DNA from: Eukaryota sp. TZLM1-RC
Taxonomy: Eukaryota; Metamonada: BaSk clade
Assembly: GCA_040285825.1 (NCBI GenBank)
Contig: JAUPSS010000015.1
Coordinates: forward strand, 31,392-95,391
Direction: 5' to 3'
DNA length: 64,000 nucleotides
Part shown: positions 49,499 to 62,338 of the stretch, piece by piece
Layout: each line of letters opens with the position of its first letter
How positions within the stretch are numbered: the first letter of the stretch is position 1
Program-made: the position numbers and the translations under genes
The notes under the pieces: model-generated
Told to the model about the DNA's origin: nothing
The model's input: the letters and a program-made list of their open reading frames with translations, nothing else
Databases searched by the model: none

Positions 49499-52400
49499 AT
49501 GGGACGACTATCATTAAACCAAGATTTCCTCTACAAAATCTTGATTTGCTTGCTGTCTAGCTAAAAGCTTCCCTAATTCGATTGAAAAAAACCGCGGTAA
49601 TCTATTAATAATGGCAAATTGAATCCGTGAACGCCATAAAAAAATATCAAATCTTTTTCATTGTTTTTTTCTTTCACCATTTTTTTGGAAGTCATCCAAA
49701 AAAAGTTTCTGCTTCAACTGATAATCTTCCATTTATCGAAAATGGGAAAGCAATAAAAAAACCAGCTGTGTATTTCTATCGACATTTGCATCTTCAATTT
49801 CTTTATCATATTTTCTATGTTTTCTTTTGCTTTAAAATCCAGAGCAGCCACAGGATTAAGTTTTCTTCTGTGAACCAAAGTATCGTTTGCAACATTACAT
49901 GAGACAAAGTCAACAATAGCTTCAGAATTATCAATCCAATCACAGTATACATCACCTCTATCATCAGAACCAAAATTATTCAGAGAAAGTGTTTCCTTCA
50001 GCAGGGGCTCTTTGATACACGATATCCTAGCAGTTTGTGCCATATTGAAAACAGTGTCTCTAACAGCATCATGTAATGAAGAACGATAAGTTATCAATTT
50101 AGAGCAATTTAGAGCATGGCGCAAAGTGAGTTGAGGTGAATTCGAACAAATACATTTTTTTCTTTTTGATAATAATTGGTTAATGGGGATGTTCAAATAT
50201 AATCTCATTTTTTTGTTACAAATGCTTCATTAGTGGCACACAATCCAAATCTTCGTGGTACAATGGTTGCAAAAAAAGTGAAGAATCTGACGCCTTGTTT
50301 TTCACAAACACCCTTTTTCCAATAACAATGAGTGAAGATCTTGATTTAAAACAGCCGAGCTGCAAATATTATTATAAAGATCTTTTTCATACATTCCAGT
50401 CAATCTTTTTCTGTAATGTTCGAAGAGTGTACTTCAAATTTAAAACATTTTTTTCTGGAATATTGCCATTGAATGATTGGGGAAAACATCGACCCCATTT
50501 TTTTCTACATCAATTCTTGAAATTTCTTCATTTAATGCAAAAAAACAGTGGAACTTTGCGTTGTCATCAATAAATCTTCCCAATCTGCAAATCTTTCGGA
50601 AAACTCAAAGATTGCATTTCTGCATCCACCAACAAAAAGCACCCGAGGTAAGAATAGAAGCCTTCGTTCACCCTAAACCACCATAATGTGGACTAAGGTA
50701 AGCATGATCTGGAATTTGAAACATTTTACATCCCAGTAATTGAGACAGAACTTTTTGCACGTAACTCATTCAACTTTTTGAGCCAAAGGTCTAGTGACGA
50801 GAGGATTTGTAGATCGAAATATATGATTAAAATTGGAACTAAAAACACAGTCTTATAATGGTAAATTTGATGTGTTTTTTTATATCTAAATTCATCATTC
50901 GGTCAATTTTGTCAGAAATTGAGTTCAACTTTTCAAACAATTTTTTTGGTAATTTCATCATTATTTCCTAAAAAAACGAACCCAAATGACGAATAGCATC
51001 AATTGAATATAATTTGGCTTGAATTTCAATATCATCAATTATTGTGGAAACTGGAGAATTCGATAACAAAACACATTTAAGTAAAATTAAGTCGGAGACC
51101 AATTTTTGGTAAATAATTCTTTAAAACATACAGTTGCTTTTTTTCACAATATCTAAATCACCAATAAGCACAACATCATCCATATATGCAATCATTTTTT
51201 TAGTGAAGGAAACATCTCTTGAATTTGCAGTAGAATAGGATGAATGGCCAAACAAAAACAAAAGAGGTCCTAACGGATCTCCTTGCTTTACGCCACTTGA
51301 TGAACTCAAAATGTTGTTACCAAAATGTAAATTAGAATATGTGCAATATGTTGATTGAAAATATGGTATTAATTCCGGCATATATTGCAATAGAGCACCA
51401 TGGATACTGCGACGACTTAGTGAATTGAAAGCATTACTAAAATCCAATGACATGCAAACATTGGATTCATTTTTGACGAAATAAGACATCAGTAGCAAAA
51501 AAATCGCTGAAGAGACTCCATCTGTAGTATTTATACCATATTGAAAGGGTAATAAAATCTTTTTAGCTTTTTCATTGAACCTGCTTAAAGCAACACGCAG
51601 AAAAAAATATTGTGTAAGCTCTCAGAGACTGCAATAGGACGAACATCCATTTTTTTGAATTTTTTTGACAAGTGCAGTCAAACGAGAACTTCTTAATTCT
51701 TCTGGGTATTTGCGTTGACCAGATAATATTTGGTTGAAAAAAATTTGGTCAATAAACCAAGGCAATCTTCTGAAGAAATAATCGCGGCTTTTTACATGAT
51801 CAATAGTAATACCAGAAAGTCCGGCAGACTTACCACGAGGTCTCTTTTTGATAACCGAAAAAAACTTCTGATGGCATCAATGGATAATTTTTCCCAGTAT
51901 GTGCCGTAAAAATTTTTGATCCATTATAGGGTCTTCATAAGGATGAAGTATTTTCAGTTTATCTATTGTATTTTTCATTGTTCGGTGCTTTAACTCCGGG
52001 ACTTAAAGCTGACAAAAGCCTTGGACCATTTGTTGTCAAAGCATTTGTCTTCAAAAAAATTTTACTTAATTTCTCGGATGACTGATTTCTCGGTGCTATA
52101 TTAGTTAAATCTTCGGAAATATTAACAAAAATTTTTTGTTCAAAAAGGAGGACAAAAAGAACCAAAAAAATTCCCAAATAATATTGATAGCATACTTTCC
52201 TTTACATAATTGATCCAAAAATCTTTGAAAAAAACGAAAAGCAAATTCATTGCATTTGGTCGGATGAATTTCTTGAGGTATTCTTATAGGAGGATGGTAG
52301 TTATCAACTATGCGGCATTTCAAGCAGCGGTCAGAAGTTTTTTTCCTTTTGCATTTTTTTCTAAAAGAAATACCACAAGTGTTGCAAGTTTTGTGCTTTT

Positions 52401-52866
52401 AAACGGTTGCAAACTGGTTTTGCAACAATTTGTGGAGCATTATTTATGGGTTCTACCTTAGACTCTTTTCCTTCTAATAAATTTTTCTTTTTACATTTTG
52501 GTTCAGAATTTGCCGCATCATTTTTTTCCAACATTGGGGCATGTTCGAGCATTATGTCCCTGTTGTCGACACTTTGAGCATCTGTAGGAGCGTGGCTTTT
52601 GTTTTTTGAACAAACTTTGTTTTTCATCGTGATTGTCTAAAAATTCTTGATCAGAATTTTTTTGTCCAAAAAAATGAAGAGAAGAGGTTGAGGAGGAGAG
52701 GTGGAAAAGGACGTCTTGAGCATCTTGTTGACTATCGTTCTTTCTTTTGACTCCATTAGAATCAGAAACTGATTCAGGCATCAACAAGAAAGAATAGAAG
52801 CAATGATCTCAGTTCAGCCAGGTTTTAAGTTAAACGGTTATATGTAGAGGAAAGTAGAGAAAAAAA
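49499..52866 (-). mobile_element. LINE-C, full-length copy
   Basis: 3.37 kb antisense element. From its 5' end (52866): leader, coding start near 52787, CCHC zinc knuckle CSKCRQQGHNARTC (about 52540-52582), zinc/PPIRIP region (52270-52400), GLSGITIDHVKA-type RT block (about 51790-51840), FSNAFNSL motif A (51420-51450), SGVKQGDPLGPLLF (51262-51303), YMDD (51175-51186), thumb, CICS...HALNC finger (50102-50155), RGD-X13-D (49920-49980), and a terminal EEILV stop at 49514. Its 3' UTR is truncated here; the full UTR is at 54251-54316. Confidence 0.85.
49514..52787 (-). pseudogene. LINE-C polyprotein, many frameshifts
   Basis: The protein would be about 1050-1090 residues: N-terminal Ser-rich segment, gag-type zinc knuckle, second CxxC...CxxC zinc-ribbon-like region, RT, finger, restriction-like nuclease. 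Open pieces include 52787-52518, 52627-52361, 52323-52105, 51498-51121 (motif A to YMDD) and 50208-49714 (finger and nuclease). Breaks fall at A/T runs. LINE-C has a knuckle that I do not see in the known parts of LINE-A or LINE-B, although their 5' ends are incomplete. Confidence 0.8.
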
Positions 52867-54250
52867 TCTAGAGAATTCAAATACAAAAATTTTTTTCCAC
52901 CACCAATAAATGCAGCTTTGGTCAAATATTTTTGATGAATTGAATCCAACACCTTTTTACAATCATTTCAAAATCATCCAAAAAAACCTAAAGCAGTTCG
53001 TGCAAAGTAAAACCAAAAAGGGAAAGTACAAATGGATACAAATTGTATTTTTGCATGCTGTAGACTAGCCAATTTGGACAAAAGGTTCATTGTATTTTGT
53101 TAATGAAAAAAATTTTTAATTTATTGTTAAACTACAGTCTAAAAGTCAATATCTTCAAAACAAGCTTCCACACCATCAAACCACACAACAGCAATTTCTT
53201 CGTAATGTGCACTGACAGACATCAAAGCTTTCGAAATCATTTTTAGGAATTGATTTGAAAATGGTAAAAAAACAATACGATTTAGCCACAAGCGACGATC
53301 AAAACGCTTATTCATTCTTCTTTTTCACAAGATTTTTCAAAATCATCAATAAAATTCATAGCAGTTTTTTTCCAAGACGACCATACAACGATATAGCAAA
53401 TGGGCAAATTTGGTAATCTACATGGCGAACATGTTTCAATTCTTTTTAAAGGATTTGCATATTTTTTTCCGTTTGTACAATTCGGAGTCATCAAGGGGGG
53501 GATACTTCAGATTGAGCATTTTTTTCAAGGCATTTTTTTCTTGCAAACATCCACTGTTACGACATCAACAACATTCATGACATCATCAAACGAGGGCACA
53601 ACAACATCAGCACGTCGTTTTTCCATATTCTGAATCTCTTACGCTTTCATTTTATATCAAGAGACCTCAACAAAGGTTCTACAAAAGATTCAATATGATA
53701 GGAATTACACATTGCATGGATTTGATCTCTGACTGCATCATGCAACGTAGAACGATAGGAAATAAATCTATTACAATTAAATAAATGTGATAATGTTAAA
53801 ACCAGCTCCACAATTTGCAAAACAAATCATTGGGCAAATTACAAGGCCATAAATAACAACGCATTCTCATAGCAGTGGTCCATTGGTCGTCATTCAAAAA
53901 AATAGGCCAAAAAAATCTGGGGAATTTGATTTATCAAAACTGCAGATGAATTGTCCTTCAAATCAATCAAAATAATTTGCAAAAGCAGGATTTTTCTTTC
54001 TTAGCCGTGCTAAGTCGAACAATAAAATCCTTGCTTTCAAATTTTCTCAAAAGGATGTCGATGGAGCTTTGTCAACGCAAATTTTAATGAATACAAACTT
54101 CTGTCTGGAATTTCTTGAATGGATATGGGGAAACATGATTGCCATAAGTCGGGAGATAAACTGGATATTTCTTCTCTTAAGTTATCGAGGAATAAGCTAT
54201 TTGTAGTTTCAAGAAGATTTTTCGGCAAAAGGATATCTTCTAGAGAATTC
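52867..54250 (-). repeat. B/A composite unit between two LINE-C copies
   Basis: Antisense LINE-B from EFSRRY to GVGF (to about 52950), LINE-A endonuclease piece (to about 53100), then LINE-B 3' UTR, RLE, finger and middle back to EFSRR at 54250. It matches the units at 6.6-8.0 kb. Frames are short (53494-53312, 54273-54037). Together with LINE-C it forms part of a larger repeat of about 4.8 kb (49.5 and 54.3 kb). Confidence 0.8.
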
Positions 54251-55904
54251 TTGTATTTATTGAATTTGCACACTTGATTAAATTAAATCATAACTAATGG
54301 GACGACTATCATTAAACCAAGATTTCCTCTACAAAATCTTGATTTGCTTGCTGTCTAGCTAAAGCTTCTCTAATTCGATTGAAAAAAACCGCGGTAATCT
54401 ATTAATAATGGCAAATTGAGTCCGTGAACGCCATAAAAAAATATCAAAATCTTTTTCATTGTTTTTTTCTTTCACCATTTTTTTGGAAGTCATCCAAAAA
54501 AAGTTTCTGCTTCAACTGATAATCTTCCATTTATCGAAAATGGGAAAGCAATAAAAAAACCAGCTGTGTATTTCTATCGACATTTGCATCTTCAATTTCT
54601 TTATCATATTTTTCTATGTTTTTCTTTTTGCTTTAAAAATCCAGAGCAGCCACAGGATTAAGTTTTTCTTCTGTGAACCAAAGTATCGTTTGCAACATTA
54701 CATGAGACAAAGTCAACAATAGCTTCAGAATTATCAATCCAATCACAGTATACATCACCTCTGTCATCAGAACCAAAAATTATTCAGAGAAAGTGTTTCC
54801 TTCAGCAGGGGCTCTTTGATACACGATATCCTAGCAGTTTGTGCCATATTGAAAACAGTGTCTCTAACAGCATCATGTAATGAAGAACGATAAGTTATCA
54901 ATTTAGAGCAATTTAGAGCATGGCGCAAAGTGAGTTGAGGTGAATTCGAACAAATACATTTTTTTCTTTTGATAATAATTGGTTAATGGGGATGTTCAAA
55001 TATAATCTCATTTTTGTTACAAATGCTTCATTAGTGGCACACAATCCAAATCTTCGTGGTACAATGGTTACAAAAAGTGAAGAATCTGACGCCTTGTTTT
55101 CACAAACACCCTTTTTCCAATAACAATGAGTGAAGATCTTGATTTAAAAACAGCCGAGCTGCAAATATTATTATAAAGATCTTTTTCATACATTCCAGTC
55201 AATCTTTTTCTGTAATGTTCGAAGAGTGTACTTCAAATTTAAAACATTTTTTTCTGGAATATTGCCATTGAATGATTGGGGAAAAACATCGACCCCATTT
55301 TTTTCTACATCAATTCTTGAAATTTCTTCATTTAATGCAAAAAAACAGTGGAACTTTGCGTTGTCATCAATAAATCTTCCCAATCTGCAAATCTTTCGGA
55401 AAACTCAAAGATTGCATTTCTGCATCCACCAACAAAAAGCACACGAGGTAAGAATAGAAGCCTTCGTCCACCCTAAACCACCATAATGTGGACTAAGGTA
55501 AGCATGATCTGGAATTTGACACATTTTACATCCCAGTAATTGAGACAGAACTTTTTGCACGTAACTCATTAAACTTTTTGAGCCAAAGGTCTAGTGACGA
55601 GAGGATTTGTAGATCGAAATATATGATTAAAATTGGAACTAAAAACACAGTCTTATAATGGTAAATTTGATGTGTTTTTTTATATCTAAATTCATCATTC
55701 GGTCAATTTTGTCAGAAATTGAGTTCAACTTTTCAAAACAATTTTTTTGGTAATTTCATCATTATTTCCTAAAAACGAACCCAAATGACGAATAGCATCA
55801 ATTGAATATAATTTGGCTTGAATTTCAATATCATCAATTATTGTGGAAACTGGAGAATTCGATAACAAAACACATTTAAGTAAATTAAGTCGGAGACCAA
55901 TTTT
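54251..55904 (-). pseudogene. LINE-C second copy, 3' half
   Basis: Antisense LINE-C with a complete 3' UTR (54251-54316, AATAAA near its end), EEILV terminus, RGD-X13-D, finger and thumb up to AGACCAATTTT (55894-55904), where LINE-E is inserted. It differs from the first copy mostly in homopolymers, plus a few substitutions (for example ctctgtcatc for ctctatcatc). Confidence 0.83.
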
Positions 55905-56838
55905 TTAACTAAAACTTTTTATTCAACAACAAATATGAAATACACAATTAAAACTCCACATCCTCAAAACCTGCCTCCCTACATCAAAACAATTAATCGC
56001 TAAAGATTCAGAAAATTTCCCAAAAGAAGATAGTGAATCAGAAATTAGTGTTACCATTCCCTTAAAAATAGAAAAATACAATCCTGTTTTTGCCAGTAAA
56101 CACGATTGAAAATTCTTCCAGTTCTTTCCTTTACAACTACAACAAAATCCTCAAGGAAAGCCATAGCAGCCTTACCTAGAGATCCAAGCAAAAGAAAAAA
56201 ACAAATGGACATAAAATTATATTGGGCATGAGAATTTTTCATTAACCGAGGAAATGGGTTTCGCATATTTAGCAATTTTTATATTTTTTTCGCCTGCAAG
56301 AAGAGGATTATTTACATCCGAGTTAATGAAATGTTCGTTAGAGGAATTACAAGGGTCAATAGACATGGCGTCCAAAATAGTAAAACTACCATTTTAAACC
56401 AGGAACAACTAGATCACCTCTAGTCAGACCCATAGAAGCTCTGTTGTAACGCATACTATCAATATTGGGATCATCAAGAATTAATTTTTGATAACAGCGG
56501 TTCTAAAAAGGAATCTACACGATATGATTTGCACATTACATAAATTTGGTCCCTGACGTTATTATGCACTTTGCTTCTAAACGTAATGAAATGTTTACAG
56601 TTCAAAAGATGAGTAAACAAAAGAGGTTTACCACATTTACAAGTTAAATGATTGGGCAAATTGTTTGGCCACAGAAAACAACGAAAAACGCATGTTTAGA
56701 AGCCATTCATTGTCTTTTTAACAAAAGTCCATAAACAGAGGAACTTGAGTTACTAAAAGCAGCAGCTGAACTATCACGAATATCCTTTAAAAAAATTACC
56801 GAAAGCGGGATTTTTTTAGTTTTGGCCAAGCCAAGTCT
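55905..56838 (-). mobile_element. LINE-E, 5'-truncated insertion with 11-bp target duplication
   Basis: A 934-bp antisense element flanked by agaccaatttt (55894-55904 and 56839-56849), which is single in the first LINE-C copy. It codes a diverged LINE-A relative: RLGLAK at the truncated 5' end, LTCKCGKPLLFTHLLNCKHF finger, HNNVRDQIYVMCKS, nuclease region with TRGDLVVPG-like residues, and SLGKAAMAFLEDFVVVVKERTGR. The 3' end has TTGAATAAAAAGTTTTAG and an A/T tail. Frames are broken (56659-56474, 56275-56051). This is a textbook target-primed insertion. Confidence 0.85.
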
Positions 56839-58605
56839 AGACCAATTTTGGTAAATAATTCTTTAAAACATACAGTTGCTTTTTTCACAATATTTAAATC
56901 ACCAATAAGCACAACATCATCCATATATGCAATCATTTTTAGTGAAGGAAACATCTCTTGAATTTGCAGTAGAATAGGATGAATGGCCAAAACAAAAACA
57001 AAAGAGGTCCTAACGGATCTCCTTGCTTTACGCCACTTGATGAACTCAAAATGTTGTTACCAAAATGTAAATTAGAATATGTGCAATATGTTGATTGAAA
57101 ATATGGTATTAATTCCGGCATATATTGCAATAGAGCACCATGGATACTGCGACGACTTAGTGAATTGAAAGCATTACTAAAATCCAATGACATGCAAACA
57201 TTGGATTCATTTTGACGAAATAAGACATCAGTAGCAAAAAAATCGCTGAAGAGACTCCATCTGTAGTATTTATACCATATTGAAAGGGTAATAAAATCTT
57301 TTTTTAGCTTTTTTTCATTGAACCTGCTTAAGCAACACGCAGAAAAAAAATATTGTGTAAGCTCTCAGAGACTGCAATAGGGAGGAACATCCATTTTTGA
57401 ATTTTTTTGACAAGTGCAGTCAAACGAGAACTTCTTAATTCTTCTGGGTATTTGCGTTGACCAGATAATATTTGGTTGAAAAATTTGGTCAATAAACCAA
57501 GGCAATCTTCTGAAGAAATAATCACGGCTTTTACATGATCAATAGTAATACCAGAAAGTCCGGCAGACTTACCACGAGGTCTCTTTTTTTGATAACCGAA
57601 AAAAACTTCTGATGGCATCAATGGATAATTTTTCCCAGTATGTGCCGTAAAAATTTTTGATCCATTATAGGGTCTTCATAAGGATGAAGTATTTTTCAGT
57701 TTATCTATTGTATTTTTCATTGTTCGGTGCTTTAACTCCGGGACTTAAAAGCTGACAAAGCCTTGGACCATTTGTTGTCAAAGCATTTGTCTTCAAAAAA
57801 ATTTTACTTAATTTCTCGGATGACTGATTTCTCGGTGCTATATTAGTTAAATCTTCGGAAATATTAACAAAAATTTTTGTTCAAAAGGAGGACAAAAAAA
57901 GAACCAAAAAAATTCCCAAATAATATTGATAGCATACTTTCCTTTACATAATTGATCCAAAAATCTTTGAAAAAAACGAAAAGCAAATTCATTGCATTTG
58001 GTCGGATGAATTTCTTGAGGTATTCTTATAGGAGGATGGTAGTTATCAACTATGCGGCATTTCAAGCAGCGGTCAGAAGTTTTTTCCTTTTGCATTTTTT
58101 TCTAAAAGAAATACCACAAGTGTTGCAAGTTTTGTGCTTTAAACGGTTGCAAACTGGTTTTGCAACAATTTGTGGAGCATTATTTATGGGTTCTACCTTA
58201 GACTCTTTCCTTCTAATAAATTTTCTTTTACATTTTGGTTCAGAATTTGCCGCATCATTTTTTTCCAACATTGGGGCATGTTCGAGCATTATGTCCCTGT
58301 TGTCGACACTTTGAGCATCTGTAGGAGCGTGGCTTTGTTTTTTTGAACAAACTTTGTTTTCATCGTGATTGTCTAAAAATTCTTGATCAGAATTTTTTTG
58401 TCCAAAAAAATAAAAGAGAGGTTGAGGAGGAGAGGTGGAAAAGGACGTCTTGAGCATCTTGTTGACTATCGTTCTTTCTTTTGACTCCATTAGAATCAGA
58501 AACTGATTCAGGCATCAACAAGAAAAGAATAGAAGCAATGATCTCAGTTCAGCCAGGTTTTAAGTTAAACGGTTATATGTAGAGGAAAAATAGAGAAAAA
58601 AATCT
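56839..58605 (-). pseudogene. LINE-C second copy, 5' half (RT and N-terminus)
   Basis: It resumes LINE-C after LINE-E: YMDD in 56990-56796, motif A and SGVKQGDPLGPLLF in 57193-56939, GKSAGLSGITIDHVKA in 57621-57328, the CLKCRIVDNYHPPIRIP region near 58050, and 58490-58062 covering the upstream Ser-rich/zinc region. The knuckle frame near 58290 is disturbed. The 5' end at 58605 abuts LINE-B tctagagaattc exactly as at 52866, so the LINE-C/LINE-B junction is duplicated. Confidence 0.82.
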
Positions 58606-61600
58606 AGAGAATTCAAATACAAAAATTTTTTTCCACCACCAATAAATGCAGCTTTGGTCAAATATTTTTGATGAATTGAATCCAACACCTTTTTACAATC
58701 ATTTCAAAATCATCCAAAAAAACGTAAAGCAGTTGGTGCAAGTGAACCAAAAAGGGAAAGTACAAATGGATACAAATTGTATTTTTGCATGCTGTAGACT
58801 GGCCAATTTGGACAAAGGTTCATTGTATTTTTGTTAATGAAAAATTTTTAATTTATTATTAAACTACAGTCTAAAAGTCAATATCTTCAAAAACAAGCTT
58901 CCACACCATCAAACCTCACAACAGCAATTTCTTCGTAATGTGCACTGACAGACATCAAAGCTTTCGAAATCATTTTTAGGAATTGATTTGAAAATAGTAA
59001 AAACAATACGATTTAGCCACAAGCGACGATCAAAACGCTTATTCATTCTTCTTTTTCACAAGATTTTTCAAAATCATCAATAAAATTCATAGCAGTTTTT
59101 CCAAGACGACCATACAACGATATAGCAAATGGGCGAATTTGGTAATCTACATGGCGAACATGTTTCAATTCTTTTTAAAGGATTTGCATATTTTTTTCCG
59201 TTTGTACAATTCGGAGTCATCAAGGGGGATACTTCAGATTGAGCATTTTTTTCAAGGCATTTTTTTCTTGCAAACATCCACTGTTACGACATCAACAACA
59301 TTCATGACATCATCAAACGAGGGCACAACAACATCAGCACGTCGTTTTTCCATATTCTGAATCTCTTGCGCTTTCATTTTATATCAAGAGACCTCAACAA
59401 AGGTTCTACAAAAGATTCAATATGATAGGAATTACACATTGCATGGATTTGATCTCTGACTGCATCATGCAACGTAGAACGATAGGAAATAAATCTATTA
59501 CAATTAAATAAATGTGATAATGTTAAACCAGCTCCACATTTGCAAAACAAATCATTGGGCAAATTACAAGGCCATAAATAACAACGCATTCTCATAGCAG
59601 TGGTCCATTGGTCGTCATTCAAAAATAGGACAAAAAAATCTGGGGAATTTGATTTATCAAAACTGTCCTTCAAATCAATCAAAAAATTTGCAAAAGCAGG
59701 ATTTTCTTTCTTAGCCGTGCTAAGTCGAACAATAAAATCCTTGCTTTCAAATTTTCTCAAAAGATGTCGTTGGAGCTTTTTCAACGCAAATTTTAATGAA
59801 TACAAACTTCTGTCTGGAATTTCTTGAATGGATATGGGGAAACATGATTGCCATAAGTCGGGAGATAAACTGGATATTTCTTCTCTTAAGTTATCGAGGA
59901 ATAAGCTATTTGTAGTTTCAAGAAGATTTTTCGGCAAAAGGATATCTTCTAGAGAATTCAAATACAAAATTTTTTTCCACCACCAATAAATGCAGCTTTG
60001 GTCAAATATTTTTGATGAATTGAATCCAACACCTTTTTACAATCATTTCAAAATCATCCAAAAACCTAAAGCAGTTCGTGCAAGTAAACCAAAAAGGGAA
60101 AGTACAAATGGATACAAATTGTATTTTTGCATGCTGTAGACTAGCCAATTTGGACAAAAGGTTCATTGTATTTTTGTTAATGAAAAATTTTTAATTTATT
60201 ATTAAACTACAGTCTAAAAGTCAATATCTTCAAAACAAGCTTCCACACCATCAAACCTCACAACAGCAATTTCTTCGTAATGTGCACTGACAGACATCAA
60301 AGCTTTCGAAATCATTTTTAGGAATTGATTTGAAAAATAGTAAAAACAATACGATTTAGCCACAAGCGACGATCAAAACGCTTATTCATTCTTCTTTTTC
60401 ACAAGATTTTTCAAAATCATCAATAAAAATTCATAGCAGTTTTTCCAAGACGACCATACAACGATATAGCAAATGGGCGAATTTGGTAATCTACATGGCG
60501 AACATGTTTCAATTCTTTTTAAAGGATTTGCATATTTTTTTCCGTTTGTACAATTCAGAGTCATCAAGGGGGATACTTCAGATTGAGCATTTTTCAAGGC
60601 ATTTTTTTCTTGCAAACATCCACTGTTACGACATCAACAACATTCATGACATCATCAAACGAGGGCACAACAACATCAGCACGTCGTTTTTCCATATTCT
60701 GAATCTCTTACGCTTTCATTTTATATCAAGAGACCTCAACAAAGGTTCTACAAAAGATTCAATATGATAGAATTACACATTGCATGGATTTTGATCTCTG
60801 ACTGCATCATGCAACGTAGAACGATAGGAAATAAATCTGTTACAATTAAATAAATGTGATAATGTTAAACCAGCTCCACATTTGCAAAACAAATCATTGG
60901 GCAAATTACAAGGCCATAAATAACAACGCATTCTCATAGCAGTGGTCCATTGGTCGTCATTCAAAAAAATAGGACAAAAATCTGGGGAATTTGATTTATC
61001 AAAACTGCAGATGAACTGTCCTTCAAATCAATCAAAAAAATTTGCAAAAGCAGGATTTTTCTTTCTTAGCCGTGCTAAGTCGAACAATAAAATCCTTGCT
61101 TTCAAATTTTTCTCAAAAAGATGTCGTTGGAGCTTTTTCAACGCAAATTTTAATGAATACAAACTTCTGTCTGGAATTTCTTGAATGGATATGGAAACAT
61201 GATTGCCATAAGTCGGGAGATAAACTGGATATTTCTTCTCTTAAGTTATCGAGGAATAAGCTATTTGTAGTTTCAGAAGATTTTTCGGCAAAAGGATATC
61301 TTCTAGAGAATTCAAATACAAAAATTTTTCCACCACCAATAAATGCAGCTTTGGTCAAATATTTTTGATGAATTGAATCAACACCTTTTTACAATCATTT
61401 CAAAATCATCCAAAACCTAAAGCAGTTCGTGCAAGTAAACCAAAAAGGAAAGTACAAATGGATACAAATTGTATTTTTGCATGCTGTAGACTGGCCAATT
61501 TGGACAAAAGGTTCATTGTATTTTGTTAATGAAAAATTTTTAATTTATTATTAAACTACAGTCTAAAAGTCAATATCTTCAAAACAAAGCTTCCACACCA

Positions 61601-62307
61601 TCAAACCTCACAGCAGCAATTTCTTCGTAATGTGCTGACAGACATCAAAGCTTTCGAAATCATTTTTAGGAATTGATTTGAAAATAGTAAAAACAATACG
61701 ATTTAGCCACAAGCGACGATCAAAACGCTTATTCATTCTTCTTTTCACAAGATTTTCAAAATCATCAATAAAATTCATAGCAGTTTTTCCAAGACGACCA
61801 TACAACGATATAGCAAATGGGCGAATTTGGTAATCTACATGGCGAACATGTTTCAATTCTTTTAAAGGATTTGCATATTTTTTCCGTTTGTACAATTTGG
61901 AGTCATCAAGGGGGGATACTTCAGATTGAGCATTTTTCAAGGCATTTTTCTTGCAAACATCCACTGACATTCATAACATCATCAAACGAGGGCACAACAA
62001 CATCAGCACGTCGTTTTCCATATTCTGAATCTCTTGCGCTTTCATTTATATCAAGAGACCTCAACAAAGGTTCTACAAAGATTCAATATGATAGGAATTA
62101 CACATTGCATGGATCTGATCTCTGACTGCATCATGCAATGTAGAACGATAGGAAATAAATCTATTACAATTAAATAAATGTGATAATGTTAAACCAGCTC
62201 ACATTTGCAAAACAAATCATTGGGCAAATTACAAGACCATAAATAACAACGCATTCTCATAGCATGGTCCATTGGTCGTCATTCAAAAATAGGCCAAAAA
62301 TCTGGGA
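58606..62307 (-). repeat. Tandem array of the 1.35-kb B/A composite (nearly 3 units)
   Basis: Antisense LINE-B/LINE-A junctions at about 58681, 60027 and 61379 give periods of 1346 and 1352 bp. Each unit is a LINE-A piece of about 150 bp plus LINE-B from its 3' UTR to GVGFNSSKYL. The last unit stops in IFGLF at 62307. The best frame is 59967-59374 (197 codons with the finger; a 9-bp deletion removes SAVLINQIP-type residues). Other pieces: 60964-60773, 61358-61113, 61970-61608. Confidence 0.85.
61608..61970 (-). pseudogene. LINE-B RLE C-terminal frame, 120 codons
   Basis: From VDVCKKNALKNAQSEVS to KKLLL. Unlike other copies it has a 12-bp deletion just upstream (cactgacattcataac for the DVMNVVDVVTV codons), removing the second Asp of RAD-X13-D. 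This is true decay, not a homopolymer artefact. It ends prematurely (QHITKKLLL) because three bases are lost near 61635. Confidence 0.7.
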
Positions 62308-62338
62308 ATACGAGATGGAATACGAATGGAATACGCTT
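62308..62338. other. Filler with repeated ggaatacg at a LINE-B/LINE-A junction
   Basis: gggaatacgagatggaatac then gaatggaatacgcttgg: the octamer or near-octamer ggaatacg occurs three times. It is part of LINE-A (gatggaatacgcccaattg), so this looks like repeated short copying from the incoming LINE-A sequence during end joining. Confidence 0.5.

Noticed and set aside
49627-49902. Plus-strand hydrophobic frame with FFIVFFFHHFF
   Set aside because: Antisense of the LINE-C C-terminus; A/T runs produce Phe-rich shadows.
51959-52177. Short hydrophobic frame as a membrane protein (MGIFLVLFVLLFEQK)
   Set aside because: It is an out-of-frame reading of the LINE-C N-terminal region.
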